A stretch of 63,885 nucleotides of DNA from Bacillota bacterium (GCA_017397825.1 JAFQHT010000073.1:1-63885), one strand, 5' to 3'; shown: positions 51,751-61,681, numbered from the stretch's first letter. Notes: generated by a model not told the origin, from the sequence alone. Numbers and translations: made by a program.

Positions 51751-53746
51751 AATAGTCATATCCTTCTCTTTCGTAAAGGCTCTGCAGGAGTTCCAGAGTA
51801 TTGGTGTCACGGGCGTTTACTGAGAAGCTGATGCTTGCCTGTGGCATATCTTCCGGATTGGTTACAGGAACAGAAACTACGTCCATTTCCGGTCCGTAAG
51901 ATGAGGAAGTCACATCATCGCTGAAACTTACGGAAGTGTAGGACTTTCTTGTGCCTTCGCTGCCTTTTTTCATCATGATTTCTCCGTTTATGCTGAGAGG
52001 ATAGATATAGTCCTCGTTGCCGGTCACCACTTCACCTGAAGCCTTTAAAGTATATGTTCTATTATAATAGTCTTTGCGCAATGCTGCAAGGAACTCTTCG
52101 ATTTCCTGAGTATCTTCTATGAGAAGCACCAGGTCTCCGCTGCCCCAGCCTTTGAATTCTTCCGCGGTAATACGGTCGAATTCTTCATCACTCACATCAC
52201 CGTACTTTTCCATGATGTAGTCGTAGGTGTAGCTGTCGTAAGTGTGGAGCTGGATGTAGCTTACGTTTTCGGCCTTGATCTTTTCGGAAAGATTTCCTTC
52301 GTCCATGAATTCTTTGCTGGTGATGATGCTGTTGAGCTTGTCAGCAATGTTCTGGTCCAGCTTTACCTCGAAGCGGCGCTGCATGTGCTTGCCGTTTTTC
52401 AGGGTGTAATCATAGGTCATATACAGATTTGCAATTCTGGTAATACTTCCGTCCTGAGCGTAGACTTCCACACCGCCGTTGTAATTGTTCCAGTCATACA
52501 TTTCGTTTTCAACGATGTATTTGTGAAGGTCGAGAACCATGGCGATGGTTTCGGGGTCATTGAGTTCGTAGTCTGATTCAGGAATAAAGTCATCCTCGAA
52601 GTTGCTGTAGTAGAATCTGTCGCCGTAAACTTCGAAAGCATATCTGCTTACTGAAACCACATCTTCTGCCGCAGGAACTTTTTTGGCAAATCCTGTGATG
52701 TCGTAAACTGTCACGCCTGTGAACAGGGCAGCCAGAATCACGAAAATCCCAAGAGAAACAAAGTTCTGCTTATTGATGATTTTAATGGAACGCTCCAGTA
52801 TAATTTTGACCACCACGAAGGTAAGGAGTGTGCCGAAAATCATACCCACAATGAGCATGAACATATTGCTGTCGATTGCTTCATAGAAGAACCAGCCGAA
52901 GGCTGCCATTCCCACGAATACAATTAACCATGTGATAATTTCCTCGATTACTCTGTAGAGCATGGAGTCGCCCACGTGTTCAAGCTTGGCTCTGGAGTAG
53001 GCTATGAATGCCAGCACCAGCATCACAACTCCTGCGATGATGTAGCAGAGAATCTGAACACCTGTAAACTCTTCTGTGCCGTCTCCTTCAACAAGCATTG
53101 CAATAAGCGGGTTGGACCAGCTCATGAATGTCACCACGCCGTCAGGCATGCTGTAGAAACCAGGCAGGAAACCTTCGCAGTACATCATGGCAATCCACAC
53201 AACCAGCGGTACGATTCCGAAAAGTACTCCGCTAAGCAGCAGGTGCATAACAGTAGTTCCTGTCAGCGCACCGGCCAGTGTGAACAGTCCGTAAAAGAAA
53301 GTGATGATAATCACTGAAATCAGCGCCCAGAAGAAAACTCTTTCAAATCTGCCCGCAATAAGCAGGTAGAGAAGAGCTGTTGCAGCCACAGGTGCCACGC
53401 ACATGAGCCAGCCGGTCAGAGTCTGTGAGCAGAAAATCTTATTTCTGCTGAAAGGCTGGGCATGAAGGGCGATAGCTCTCACCGGATTGTGCAGGTAGCC
53501 CATCATCAGCATTGAGGCTATGAGCGGCACTGCCACCAGCAGAATCACGAATGCCACATTCCAGTTATTTAAACAATCGTCCAGGTACCAGTGATTATCC
53601 ACAGTCAGCATACTATCATCCACCAGCAGAGGGAAAATCCCCGCCATAAAGTAGGTGATAAATGACAGAGCCGGCAGGTACCAGTACATTTTTATATTTT
53701 CTACAATAAGAGCTTTTGAAAGGCTGAATACAGGCTTATTTTTCAT
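51722..53746 (-). CDS. ABC transporter permease (YtrC/D-like, DUF6449-type)
   Basis: A 674-residue permease with two membrane blocks (about 20-270 and 290-365, roughly 11 segments) and a large C-terminal extracytoplasmic domain (about 370-674) rich in Tyr, Glu and Asp. The first part resembles ABC-2-type permeases of GntR-regulated Ytr operons. The start is ATG 53746 with GGGAGGTG upstream; it overlaps the ATPase gene by 11 bases. Substrate unknown; related systems respond to cell-wall stress. Confidence 0.72.
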   Translation of the reverse strand: MKNKPVFSLSKALIVENIKMYWYLPALSFITYFMAGIFPLLVDDSMLTVDNHWYLDDCLNNWNVAFVILLVAVPLIASMLMMGYLHNPVRAIALHAQPFSRNKIFCSQTLTGWLMCVAPVAATALLYLLIAGRFERVFFWALISVIIITFFYGLFTLAGALTGTTVMHLLLSGVLFGIVPLVVWIAMMYCEGFLPGFYSMPDGVVTFMSWSNPLIAMLVEGDGTEEFTGVQILCYIIAGVVMLVLAFIAYSRAKLEHVGDSMLYRVIEEIITWLIVFVGMAAFGWFFYEAIDSNMFMLIVGMIFGTLLTFVVVKIILERSIKIINKQNFVSLGIFVILAALFTGVTVYDITGFAKKVPAAEDVVSVSRYAFEVYGDRFYYSNFEDDFIPESDYELNDPETIAMVLDLHKYIVENEMYDWNNYNGGVEVYAQDGSITRIANLYMTYDYTLKNGKHMQRRFEVKLDQNIADKLNSIITSKEFMDEGNLSEKIKAENVSYIQLHTYDSYTYDYIMEKYGDVSDEEFDRITAEEFKGWGSGDLVLLIEDTQEIEEFLAALRKDYYNRTYTLKASGEVVTGNEDYIYPLSINGEIMMKKGSEGTRKSYTSVSFSDDVTSSSYGPEMDVVSVPVTNPEDMPQASISFSVNARDTNTLELLQSLYEREGYDYYAERIEGYK

Positions 53747-54443
53747 AGTGAACACCTCCCAGCTTTTCGATGAAAATTTCTTCAATTGATACAGGTGCTT
53801 CCATTTCCAGCAGGTCACCTTCAAAAATCATCTTTCCGTCGGCGATGATGCCGATGTAGTTGCACACATCTTCCATTTCCTTGGCATTGTGGGAAGAAAC
53901 AAGTACGGTCATTTCCTTGTCTGCCACATCTTCCATAACGTAGTGCCATAGTTTGCGGCGGACGATAGGGTCCAGGCCGTCAACAGGCTCGTCAAGGATC
54001 AGGTAGTCAGGCATTGCTGCCAGAGCCAGGCTGAAAGCTGCCTGTTTTTTCATACCCTTTGAGAATTTGCCGATATTTTTCTTCGGATTGAGGCCGAAGT
54101 CAGCAATCATTGCGCGGAATCTTTCTTCGTTCCACAGCGGGTAAAGTTTTTTGTAAAATGCGCCCATCTGATTCAGACTGTAACCTCTGAAAAAGAAAAG
54201 GTCGTCAGGGATAACCTGCATGCGGGCCTTGAGTGCCTCGTTGTCGGTCACCGCCTGGTTATCGACAGTAATTGAACCTTCGTCCTGCACCAGCAGTCCT
54301 GAAAGGTGCTTTATAATAGTAGTCTTGCCTGCACCGTTGAGGCCCATGAGACCGTAGACTGCGCCTTTTGGTACGGTGAGGCTGAAATTGTCCAGTGCTT
54401 TATAGTCGCCGAAATTCTTGGACAGACTTTCAATCTTAATCAT
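53736..54443 (-). CDS. ABC transporter ATP-binding protein (YtrB-like)
   Basis: A 235-residue ATPase with Walker A G-L-N-G-A-G-K-T-T, signature region F-S-K-G-M-K-K-Q (the usual LSGGQ is F-S-K-G-M, as in EcsA/YtrB-type ATPases), Walker B Y-L-I-L-D-E-P and H-loop S-S-H-N. It overlaps the upstream gntR gene by 8 bases and the downstream permease by 11, so the three are translationally coupled. Confidence 0.9.
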   Translation of the reverse strand: MIKIESLSKNFGDYKALDNFSLTVPKGAVYGLMGLNGAGKTTIIKHLSGLLVQDEGSITVDNQAVTDNEALKARMQVIPDDLFFFRGYSLNQMGAFYKKLYPLWNEERFRAMIADFGLNPKKNIGKFSKGMKKQAAFSLALAAMPDYLILDEPVDGLDPIVRRKLWHYVMEDVADKEMTVLVSSHNAKEMEDVCNYIGIIADGKMIFEGDLLEMEAPVSIEEIFIEKLGGVHYEK

Positions 54444-54822
54444 CTGATAACCTCCTTTGTTCCATTATTTCCCCGGCAATCTCCCTGGCCTCGTCATAAC
54501 TGAGTCCCAGGAAAAGCAGCTGCTTGAATGCATCATCCAGTGCCGCCTTTGCCAATTCCAGTGAGTGGGCGTCCGCCGTAATCTGGCTTACGTCCGCCAC
54601 AAAAGTCCCTACGCCGCTGGTGGTGTAAATGTACCCCTGGCGTTCAAGTTCCCTGTAGGCTTTCTGCACCGTGTTGGGATTGACTGTAATGGTTTTGGAA
54701 AGTTCTCTGACCGACGGAAGCTTTTCCCCGGAAGCCAGCGTGCCGGTCATAATCAACTCTTTAAGATTGTCAGTCACTTGCTCGTAAATGGACTTGCGAC
54801 TTTTTAAATCGAGTTGAAACAT
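54436..54822 (-). CDS. GntR-family regulator (YtrA subfamily)
   Basis: A 128-residue regulator with only the GntR winged helix (R-K-S-I-Y-E-Q-V-T-D-N-L to Y-R-E-L-E-R-Q-G-Y-I-Y) and a short helical dimerisation tail, typical of YtrA-type proteins, which lack a large ligand domain. It probably represses its own operon through the palindrome at 54954. AAAGGGG precedes the ATG. Confidence 0.88.
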   Translation of the reverse strand: MFQLDLKSRKSIYEQVTDNLKELIMTGTLASGEKLPSVRELSKTITVNPNTVQKAYRELERQGYIYTTSGVGTFVADVSQITADAHSLELAKAALDDAFKQLLFLGLSYDEAREIAGEIMEQRRLSDD

Positions 54823-54953
54823 TGAAAATTCCCCTTTCTTATAAGTTGTTTACTGTGGAAGTTCCGCGGCAGTTCACCCCCATGAACTTATGCGCTTATC
54901 CGGCGCCCCTTTTGCAAAGCCGGAAAAACTTCCTTTTATTATTGGTTGTATTA

Positions 54954-54983
54954 AGTGTACCATGCACCATAGTACACTGTCAA
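54954..54983 (-). promoter_or_regulatory. GntR (YtrA-type) operator overlapping the operon promoter
   Basis: AGTGTAC (54954-54960) and GTACACT (54972-54978) form a palindrome. On the minus strand TTGACA (54983-54978), 18-base spacer, TACACT (54959-54954) form the promoter, so the operator fills the space between -35 and -10. A bound repressor would block polymerase. Confidence 0.75.
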
Positions 54984-55025
54984 CAGTTTTTTGAAGTGGT
55001 TTTCAATTCAGAGGCAAAGGTTTTC

Positions 55026-55355
55026 TTTTCAGAAAACTTTTTATTGCTTTCAGAAAACCAGAGGCTTTTTTGCAGCTTCCGTAAGCAAAGAGCATGTCAT
55101 TAAAAGTCGAATTATGACGATTTTCACGGAAAGGATAAGGAAGTAGCAAAGGCAGGCGACATATTTCGCCAGCAATAGTCATAAACCGACAAGCATATCA
55201 AGGAGCGTTTTCAATTTACCCCGGTTTGTTTTCCCAAAAGAAAACAAATCACCTATAAAAGAAAACCTTCCCGGAAATCTAACTAAAACTTACAATACCG
55301 TCACAATTCGACAAATTCCGCTGGACAACAACACAAAAATTTGCAATAATATAAT
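55026..55355. other. Non-coding stretch upstream of sulP
   Basis: This part of the 592-base gap 54823-55414 holds a direct repeat TTTCAGAAAAC (about 55026 and 55049), a small hairpin GGCGA/TCGCC (55155-55159/55166-55170), a 9-bp hairpin TTTGTTTTC/GAAAACAAA (55225-55233/55240-55248) and a TATAAT (55350-55355) that may be the sulP -10. I recognise no known riboswitch. Confidence 0.45.
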
Positions 55356-55414
55356 GTTAGAGATTTGTTAAAAAATAAAGCTTATATAGAAAAAATCAAA
55401 CACGGAGGACTATC

Positions 55415-57136
55415 ATGGAAAAGATGCAGCCAATGCTCTTTACGATGCTGAAAGACTATGACAGCAAACAATTCACAAAGGACGTTATCGCAGGCGTAAT
55501 CGTTGCAATTATTGCACTTCCGCTTTCAATCGCCCTGGCTCTTGCTTCAGGAGTAGGTCCTGAACAGGGTATCTACACAGCAATTATTGCAGGCTTTGTT
55601 ATTTCATTCTTCGGAGGAAGCAGCGTGCAGGTGTCCGGTCCGACTGCGGCCTTTGCGACTATTGTTGCAGGTATCGTAGCAGAAAACGGTCTGGACGGTC
55701 TGGCAGTAGCCACAATCCTTGCAGGAATTATCCTGATTATTATGGGTGTTTGCCGTCTTGGAAACCTTATTAAATTCATTCCGTTTACAATTACAACAGG
55801 CTTTACTTCAGGTATCGCAGTGACTATTGTATTCGGCCAGCTGAAGGATTTCTTCGGTGTTACATATCCTGAAGGAATGGAAACTATTGAAACAATGCAG
55901 AAACTGGAAGCTTTTGTAGCCGGAATTGATACATGGAACGTGGATGCATTTATTGTCGGTTTCGTATGCCTGGCAATCCTGTATCTCATGCCGAAGTTTG
56001 TTGACAGAATTCCGCCGTCACTGGTTGCAGTTCTTGTTGGTATTGCAATGACTAAACTTCTGCCTCTTGATGTAAATACAATCGGTGATTTATATACAAT
56101 CAGCAACAGCCTGCCTGCATTCCACATGCCGGAAATCAGCTATGAAATGATCAGAGTGGCGCTGCCGGATGCATTTACAATTGCAATTCTGGCGGCTATC
56201 GAATCACTGCTTTCATGTGTGGTTGCTGATGGTATGGTTGGCGGCAAGCATCGCTCAAACACAGAACTGACAGCTCAGGGCATCGGAAACATTGCATCTG
56301 CACTCTTCGGTGGAATCCCTGCGACCGGTGCAATCGCAAGAACTGCAGCTAATGTTAAGAATGGAGGACGTACACCTGTATCCGGTATGGTTCATGCCCT
56401 GGTGCTCCTGCTGGTACTGATTGTGCTTATGCCTTATGCGGCACTGATTCCAATGCCTACAATTGCAGCAATCCTTATTATGGTTGCATATAATATGTGT
56501 CAGTGGAGAACTTTTGTAAGACTTATCAAAACTGCTCCTAAGAGCGATACAATCGTGCTCATTGCAACTTTCCTGCTTACAGTGCTTTTCGACCTGGTAA
56601 TTGCCATCGAAATCGGTATGCTGGCAGCCTGCGTGCTCTTTATGAAGCGTATGAGCGAAGAAACAGACGTAGTACGCTGGAAGTATGTTGAAGAAGTTGA
56701 AGGGGACGACGAAGAAGAAACTGCAGAGCTCAGAAAAGAGCTTATGGATATCCCTAGGGAAATCAAAGTTTACGAAATCACAGGTCCGCTTTTCTTCGGT
56801 GCAGCTGACAGCATCAGAGATATCATGGTTGACTCACATACACGCTGCCTGATTCTACGTATGGGCGGAGTTCCGGCTCTTGACAGTACTGCCATGAATG
56901 CACTGACAGATCTTTATAAGATTTGTAAAAAGAAAAATACAACGCTGATTCTTTCCCACATGAATGAGCAGCCGCTGAAAGCCATGGCCAAGGCAGGCTT
57001 CATCAAAAAAGTAGGCGGAAAGAATGTATGCAGGAATATTGAAGCAGCTCTTGCACGTGCAGAAGCAATTCTTGCAGAGCTCCCGGCAGAAAACAAGCCT
57101 GCAGAACCAAAAGAAAATATGCCTGAAAATAAATAA
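55415..57136 (+). CDS. SulP family anion transporter with STAS domain
   Basis: A 573-residue transporter. About 14 membrane segments (20-415) include the family motif V-S-G-P-T-A-A-F-A-T-I-V and the P-A-T-G-A-I-A-R-T-A-A-N-V-K-N-G-G-R-T-P region. A cytoplasmic STAS domain (about 445-550) has V-P-A-L-D-S-T-A-M-N-A-L. SulP proteins carry sulfate, bicarbonate or other anions; the substrate cannot be told from sequence. GGAGG precedes the ATG. sppA follows after 26 bases. Confidence 0.9.
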   Translation: MEKMQPMLFTMLKDYDSKQFTKDVIAGVIVAIIALPLSIALALASGVGPEQGIYTAIIAGFVISFFGGSSVQVSGPTAAFATIVAGIVAENGLDGLAVATILAGIILIIMGVCRLGNLIKFIPFTITTGFTSGIAVTIVFGQLKDFFGVTYPEGMETIETMQKLEAFVAGIDTWNVDAFIVGFVCLAILYLMPKFVDRIPPSLVAVLVGIAMTKLLPLDVNTIGDLYTISNSLPAFHMPEISYEMIRVALPDAFTIAILAAIESLLSCVVADGMVGGKHRSNTELTAQGIGNIASALFGGIPATGAIARTAANVKNGGRTPVSGMVHALVLLLVLIVLMPYAALIPMPTIAAILIMVAYNMCQWRTFVRLIKTAPKSDTIVLIATFLLTVLFDLVIAIEIGMLAACVLFMKRMSEETDVVRWKYVEEVEGDDEEETAELRKELMDIPREIKVYEITGPLFFGAADSIRDIMVDSHTRCLILRMGGVPALDSTAMNALTDLYKICKKKNTTLILSHMNEQPLKAMAKAGFIKKVGGKNVCRNIEAALARAEAILAELPAENKPAEPKENMPENK

Positions 57137-57162
57137 GAAACACAGCAAAGGAGGGACTTATT

Positions 57163-58302
57163 TTGGAAAACACAGAAAACAGATTACATGAAGAAACAAT
57201 AACTGAGGCAGAAGAAAACTGCCAGCACACAGAACCCGAAACAGAATGCCTGCAGACAGAACCCGCGGCAGAAGCCGGACCTTCTGTGCAGTACTACACA
57301 TCACCGGCACCTGCTCAGAAAAAGAAACTTCCCGGCTGGGCCAAAGCTCTCATAATCATCGGTATCATTATTGCCGTACTGGCACTCATCGGTACAGGCC
57401 TCAAAGGTGCCATAAGTGACCTGACATCAGGCTTTACAGGCGGACATACAAACAGTGATGTGGTTACAGACTTCGGTCACGACTATATCGGAACAGTGCA
57501 CATAAAAGGAGAAATGAGCCAGGACAGTGCAGGCACATATAATCATGAATATATTCTCAATGCTATCGATGCAATGATTGAAGATTCCCAGAATAAAGGA
57601 ATGATTCTTCTTGTTGATACTCCGGGAGGCACAGTATTTTCTGCTGATGAGCTTTATTTCAAAATCAAAGAGTATCAGGAAGAAACAGGCCGTCCTGTCT
57701 ACTCATCAATGCAGTCCATGGCGGCATCCGGCGGTTACTATATTTCAGCACCTTGTGACAAGATAATTGCCAACAGAAACTGCTGGACCGGTTCCATCGG
57801 TGTGACCATGGGAACTTTTATCGATGTGAGTGAGCTCCTTGATGCTCTTGGAATCCGTACAGAAACCATCACTTCAGGTGATAACAAAGCGATGGGAAGT
57901 AGCACAGATCCTATGACTGCAGAGCAGCGTGCAATTTACCAGAGCCTTATTGACGAAGCATATGATCAGTTTGTGGAAATTGTGGCAGAAGGCCGCAAAA
58001 TGGACGAAGAGAAAGTAAGAAAAGTAGCTGACGGCCGTATCTATACTGCAAAACAGGCTATGGACCTTGGTCTTGTTGACGCAATAGGCACTTACGAAGA
58101 AGCTGTTGAAGATATGAAGGCTGCTTATGAACTGGGCGAAATAGAAGTTGAAGAATTCTACACTGCAGCAGGAAATGATATTTTATCACTTCTGGGCGAA
58201 GCAGCTGCAAAGGGAAGCACTCCTGATGCAGACCTGATTGAAGAACTTCTTGAGCTGAACGGCAAATTTGAAGTAAGCTACATTTCTGAAATAAGAAAAT
58301 AG
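57163..58302 (+). CDS. sppA: Signal peptide peptidase SppA (S49 protease)
   Basis: A 379-residue membrane-anchored S49 serine protease that degrades cleaved signal peptides. An acidic cytoplasmic N-terminus (about 60 residues), a single membrane segment (about 64-83) and the protease domain follow. The nucleophile Ser is in S-M-A-A-S-G-G-Y-Y and the general base Lys in G-D-N-K-A-M-G-S-S. The start is a TTG (57163) with GGAGGG 8 bases upstream; no in-frame ATG precedes the membrane segment. Likely cotranscribed with sulP. Confidence 0.9.
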   Translation: MENTENRLHEETITEAEENCQHTEPETECLQTEPAAEAGPSVQYYTSPAPAQKKKLPGWAKALIIIGIIIAVLALIGTGLKGAISDLTSGFTGGHTNSDVVTDFGHDYIGTVHIKGEMSQDSAGTYNHEYILNAIDAMIEDSQNKGMILLVDTPGGTVFSADELYFKIKEYQEETGRPVYSSMQSMAASGGYYISAPCDKIIANRNCWTGSIGVTMGTFIDVSELLDALGIRTETITSGDNKAMGSSTDPMTAEQRAIYQSLIDEAYDQFVEIVAEGRKMDEEKVRKVADGRIYTAKQAMDLGLVDAIGTYEEAVEDMKAAYELGEIEVEEFYTAAGNDILSLLGEAAAKGSTPDADLIEELLELNGKFEVSYISEIRK

Positions 58303-58361
58303 TTTTTGTGGTGAGAAACAAAAAAATAAAAATTTTTTTGGAAAATTGTTTAAAAAATATG

Positions 58362-58390
58362 TTGACAGTTACCAATTACTGTGCTATTAT
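58362..58390 (+). promoter_or_regulatory. Strong sigma-A promoter of the liv operon
   Basis: TTGACA (58362-58367), 17-base spacer, TATTAT (58385-58390) with extended TG at 58382-58383, 45 bases before livJ. Confidence 0.88.
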
Positions 58391-58434
58391 CTCAACATAC
58401 AATCTTAGAACGCACAAACAAACGGAGGAAAATT

Positions 58435-59604
58435 ATGAAAAAGAATTTTAAGAGATTTGCTGCCGTATTAATGGTAGTAGCAATGATGTTCTCAATGGCT
58501 GCATGTGGCGGCGATGGTGGTTCCGGTGATGAAGGCGGAGCAGCTGAATTCATTATCGGCGGTATCGGACCTACAACAGGTGCAGCAGCAACATACGGCG
58601 AAGCTGTTAAGAACGGTGCAGAACTCGCAGTAGCAGAAATCAACGCTGCCGGCGGTATCAACGGTGTTCCTGTAAAATTCGTATGGCAGGATGACGAACA
58701 CGACGCAGAAAAATCAGTTAATGCATATAACGCATTAAAGGACGACGGCATCCAGATGCTCATGGGTACAGTTACTTCCGCTCCTTGTACAGCAGTAGTT
58801 GCCAAGACAGCAGAAGACAACATGTTCCAGCTTACTCCATCCGGTTCCGCAGTTGATTCCATCAAGGGCGATCACGCATTCAGAGTATGCTTCTCCGACC
58901 CTAACCAGGGTGTTGGTTCTGCAGACTACATGGCTGACAATTTTGCAGGCAAGAAGGTTGCAGTAATCTACAATGCATCTGACGTTTACTCATCCGGTAT
59001 CTACGAAAAGTTTGCAGCACAGGCTCAGACAAGAGGCGTTGAAGTAGTTGAAGTACAGGCTTTCACTAAGGACTCTGCTACTGACTTCACAGTACAGCTC
59101 GGTAAGGTTAAGGAATCCGGCGCTGAAATCGTATTCCTTCCTATTTACTATCAGGAAGCTGCATTAATCCTCACTCAGGCTGAAAAGGCTGGTCTGGATG
59201 TTCAGTTCTTCGGATGCGACGGTCTTGACGGTGTTATCGCTCAGTTAGGCGACGATGCTGCATTAGCAGAAGGCGTAATGCTTCTTACTCCATTCGCAGC
59301 AGACGCTAAGGACGAAAAGACTCAGACTTTCACAGCAGCTTACACAGCAGCTTATAACGGTTTAGTTCCTAACCAGTTCGCAGCAGATGCTTACGATGCA
59401 ATGTACATCATCAAGGCAGCAGCTGAAAAGGCTGGTATCACTCCAGACATGAGTGTATCCGACATCTGCGAAGCAATGAAGCCTGCTATGACTCAGATCA
59501 CAGTTGACGGTGTTACAGGCGAAATGACATGGTCTGCAGACGGTGAACCTACTAAGTCACCTAAGGCTATGATTATCAAGAACGGCTCCTACGCTGCACT
59601 GTAA
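58435..59604 (+). CDS. livJ: Branched-chain amino-acid-type ABC substrate-binding lipoprotein
   Basis: A 389-residue type I periplasmic-binding-fold lipoprotein. The signal peptide ends M-A-A-C-G-G (lipobox Cys about residue 23) and the fold starts I-I-G-G-I-G-P-T-T-G-A-A-A-T-Y-G-E-A-V-K-N-G-A, typical of LivJ/LivK. It delivers leucine/isoleucine/valine or a related amino acid to LivHMGF. Start ATG 58435 has GGAGGAAAA upstream. The hairpin after it may favour high livJ expression relative to the permease genes. Confidence 0.92.
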   Translation: MKKNFKRFAAVLMVVAMMFSMAACGGDGGSGDEGGAAEFIIGGIGPTTGAAATYGEAVKNGAELAVAEINAAGGINGVPVKFVWQDDEHDAEKSVNAYNALKDDGIQMLMGTVTSAPCTAVVAKTAEDNMFQLTPSGSAVDSIKGDHAFRVCFSDPNQGVGSADYMADNFAGKKVAVIYNASDVYSSGIYEKFAAQAQTRGVEVVEVQAFTKDSATDFTVQLGKVKESGAEIVFLPIYYQEAALILTQAEKAGLDVQFFGCDGLDGVIAQLGDDAALAEGVMLLTPFAADAKDEKTQTFTAAYTAAYNGLVPNQFAADAYDAMYIIKAAAEKAGITPDMSVSDICEAMKPAMTQITVDGVTGEMTWSADGEPTKSPKAMIIKNGSYAAL

Positions 59605-59642
59605 TAACAGTTTTAAAAAAGTATTGTATTGAAAATTTAATG

Positions 59643-59668
59643 GGGAGGCCGGGGACTTCTGGTCTCCC
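59643..59668 (+). terminator. Attenuating hairpin between livJ and livH
   Basis: GGGAGGCC (59643-59650) pairs with GGTCTCCC (59661-59668), followed by a weak A/T tract. It is probably a partial terminator or mRNA-stabilising stem giving excess livJ transcript. Confidence 0.6.
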
Positions 59669-59692
59669 TTAAAATTTTGAAGAGGTAACCTG

Positions 59693-60571
59693 ATGACTTT
59701 TTTATCTTATCTTATCAGCGGCATCAGCCTTGGAAGTGTTTACGCGCTGATTGCCCTGGGATATACAATGGTATATGGTATAGCCAAGATGCTGAACTTT
59801 GCCCACGGTGATGTAATTATGATCGGGGGTTTTGTGGTATTTACAGCGGTAAGTTCCATGAATACTTCTGCACCGATTGCTATCGTATGCGGCATTATCG
59901 CATGTGTTGTACTTGGCGTTGCCATCGAAAAAATTGCTTATAAACCGCTGAGAAACGCTACTCCGCTGGCAGTACTTATTACAGCCATCGGTGTCAGCTA
60001 TTTCCTGCAGAATCTGGCACTTATCATCTTTGGTTCTGCAGCCAAAAACTTCCCTGACATTCTCAAACTGGAAGACCTGCAGCTGGCAGAAGGTCTTACA
60101 GTAACAGGTGAAGCGGTTGTAACAATTCTTATTACAATCGTAATCATGATTGTACTTACATTATTTATCAACTACACCAAAATAGGTACTGCAATGCAGG
60201 CCGTTTCAGAAGACAGAGGCGCCGCACAGCTTATGGGTGTCAATGTCAACACAACTATTTCAATTACATTCGCAATCGGTTCTGCACTGGCAGCAGTTGC
60301 CAGCGTGCTCCTTTGCGCATCATATCCTCTGCTCAGCCCGTACACCGGTGCAATGCCTGGTATCAAAGCTTTCACAGCGGCTGTATTCGGTGGTATCGGT
60401 TCAATTCCGGGTGCTATGATCGGGGGAATTCTTCTTGGCGTAATTGAAAACCTCAGTAAGGCATATATCTCTACTGAACTTTCTGACGCTATCGTTTTCG
60501 GTGTTCTGATTATCGTTCTTATCGTTAAGCCTACAGGCATCCTCGGTAAGAAGATGAACGAGAAAGTGTAG
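59693..60571 (+). CDS. livH: Branched-chain amino-acid ABC permease LivH
   Basis: A 292-residue permease with about eight membrane segments, beginning L-I-S-G-I-S-L-G-S-V-Y-A-L-I-A-L-G-Y-T-M-V-Y-G and carrying the N-F-A-H-G-D-V-I-M-I-G-G motif and the EAA-like loop Q-A-V-S-E-D-R-G-A-A-Q-L-M-G-V-N. Pairs with LivM. AGAGG precedes the ATG. Confidence 0.94.
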   Translation: MTFLSYLISGISLGSVYALIALGYTMVYGIAKMLNFAHGDVIMIGGFVVFTAVSSMNTSAPIAIVCGIIACVVLGVAIEKIAYKPLRNATPLAVLITAIGVSYFLQNLALIIFGSAAKNFPDILKLEDLQLAEGLTVTGEAVVTILITIVIMIVLTLFINYTKIGTAMQAVSEDRGAAQLMGVNVNTTISITFAIGSALAAVASVLLCASYPLLSPYTGAMPGIKAFTAAVFGGIGSIPGAMIGGILLGVIENLSKAYISTELSDAIVFGVLIIVLIVKPTGILGKKMNEKV

Positions 60572-60580
60572 GTGGCCGGT

Positions 60581-61681
60581 ATGAAGACATTAAATACAAT
60601 GAACAAAACTTCAAAGAACAATTTCATCACTTACGGAATTGTACTTGCCATCTTTATTTTCTGTGCTGTCTACATTGAAACAGACATGGCGACATTCCTG
60701 TTCAAAGGACTAATGGTTCCTATCTGTGTAAACGTAATTCTGGCCGTTTCCCTGAACCTGACAGTAGGTATTCTGGGTGAACTGTCACTGGGCCATGCCG
60801 GCTTCATGTGCGTGGGCGCTTTTGCGGGAAGCTTTTTCTCCATGATGACTCAGGAAACGCTCACATCAGTATGGATCAGATTCCCACTGGCATTTATTAT
60901 CGGTGGCCTTTCTGCAGCCTTTATCGGACTGCTGGTAGGTATTCCTGTTCTCAGACTGAGAGGTGACTACCTTGCCATCGTTACACTTGCTTTCTGTGAA
61001 ATCATCAAAAACATTATGAACAACCTGTACATTGCAAAGGACATCAACGGTCTCCATTTTGCAATCGGTGTAGGTGCGTACAATGAAATCGAATTTGATG
61101 CAGCTTCCAAGCAGGTACTTATAAATGGTGCTATGGGTATTACAGGAACGCCGAATGATTCCAACTATTTCTGGGGATTTGCGCTGATTTTCATAACTCT
61201 GATTGTTATTCTCAATCTGGTAAATTCCAGAACAGGCAGAGCGATTATGTCCATCAGAGACAACCGTATCGCAGCAGAATCAGTTGGTATCAACATCACC
61301 AAGCATAAATTAATCGCTTTCGTAATTTCTGCATTCTTTGCAGGTGTTGCAGGCGTGCTTTACTCACATAACCTTTCTTCAGTAATTGCAACCAAGTTCG
61401 ACTATAACTACTCAATTCTGGTACTTGTATTCGTAGTTCTGGGCGGAATCGGCAGCATGAGAGGTTCTGTTATCGCAGCAATCATTCTGACAGCACTTCC
61501 TGAATTCTTAAGAGATATCGGTAACCTGAGCGACTACAGAATGCTTATATACGCAATTCTTCTTATCGCAATGATGCTGATAAACAACAATGATTATCTT
61601 CACCAGATGACTCAGGGTGTGCTCGGAAAATTCAGACTGGGCAAAAAATCAAAGAAAAATGAACAGGAAGGGGTGAGTTAA
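60581..61681 (+). CDS. livM: Branched-chain amino-acid ABC permease LivM
   Basis: A 366-residue permease, the LivH partner, with L-N-L-T-V-G-I-L-G-E-L-S-L-G-H-A-G-F-M-C-V-G-A-F and the ATPase-contact loop S-I-R-D-N-R-I-A-A-E-S-V-G-I-N. The start is ATG 60581, with AGGTGG 5 bases upstream and a 9-base gap after livH; a GTG at 60572 is an in-frame alternative. Confidence 0.94.
   Translation: MKTLNTMNKTSKNNFITYGIVLAIFIFCAVYIETDMATFLFKGLMVPICVNVILAVSLNLTVGILGELSLGHAGFMCVGAFAGSFFSMMTQETLTSVWIRFPLAFIIGGLSAAFIGLLVGIPVLRLRGDYLAIVTLAFCEIIKNIMNNLYIAKDINGLHFAIGVGAYNEIEFDAASKQVLINGAMGITGTPNDSNYFWGFALIFITLIVILNLVNSRTGRAIMSIRDNRIAAESVGINITKHKLIAFVISAFFAGVAGVLYSHNLSSVIATKFDYNYSILVLVFVVLGGIGSMRGSVIAAIILTALPEFLRDIGNLSDYRMLIYAILLIAMMLINNNDYLHQMTQGVLGKFRLGKKSKKNEQEGVS

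Noticed and set aside
55140-55175. Fluoride-type riboswitch before sulP (GGCGACAT...TCGCC)
   Set aside because: The conserved riboswitch bases around the stem are not present; only a small hairpin remains.
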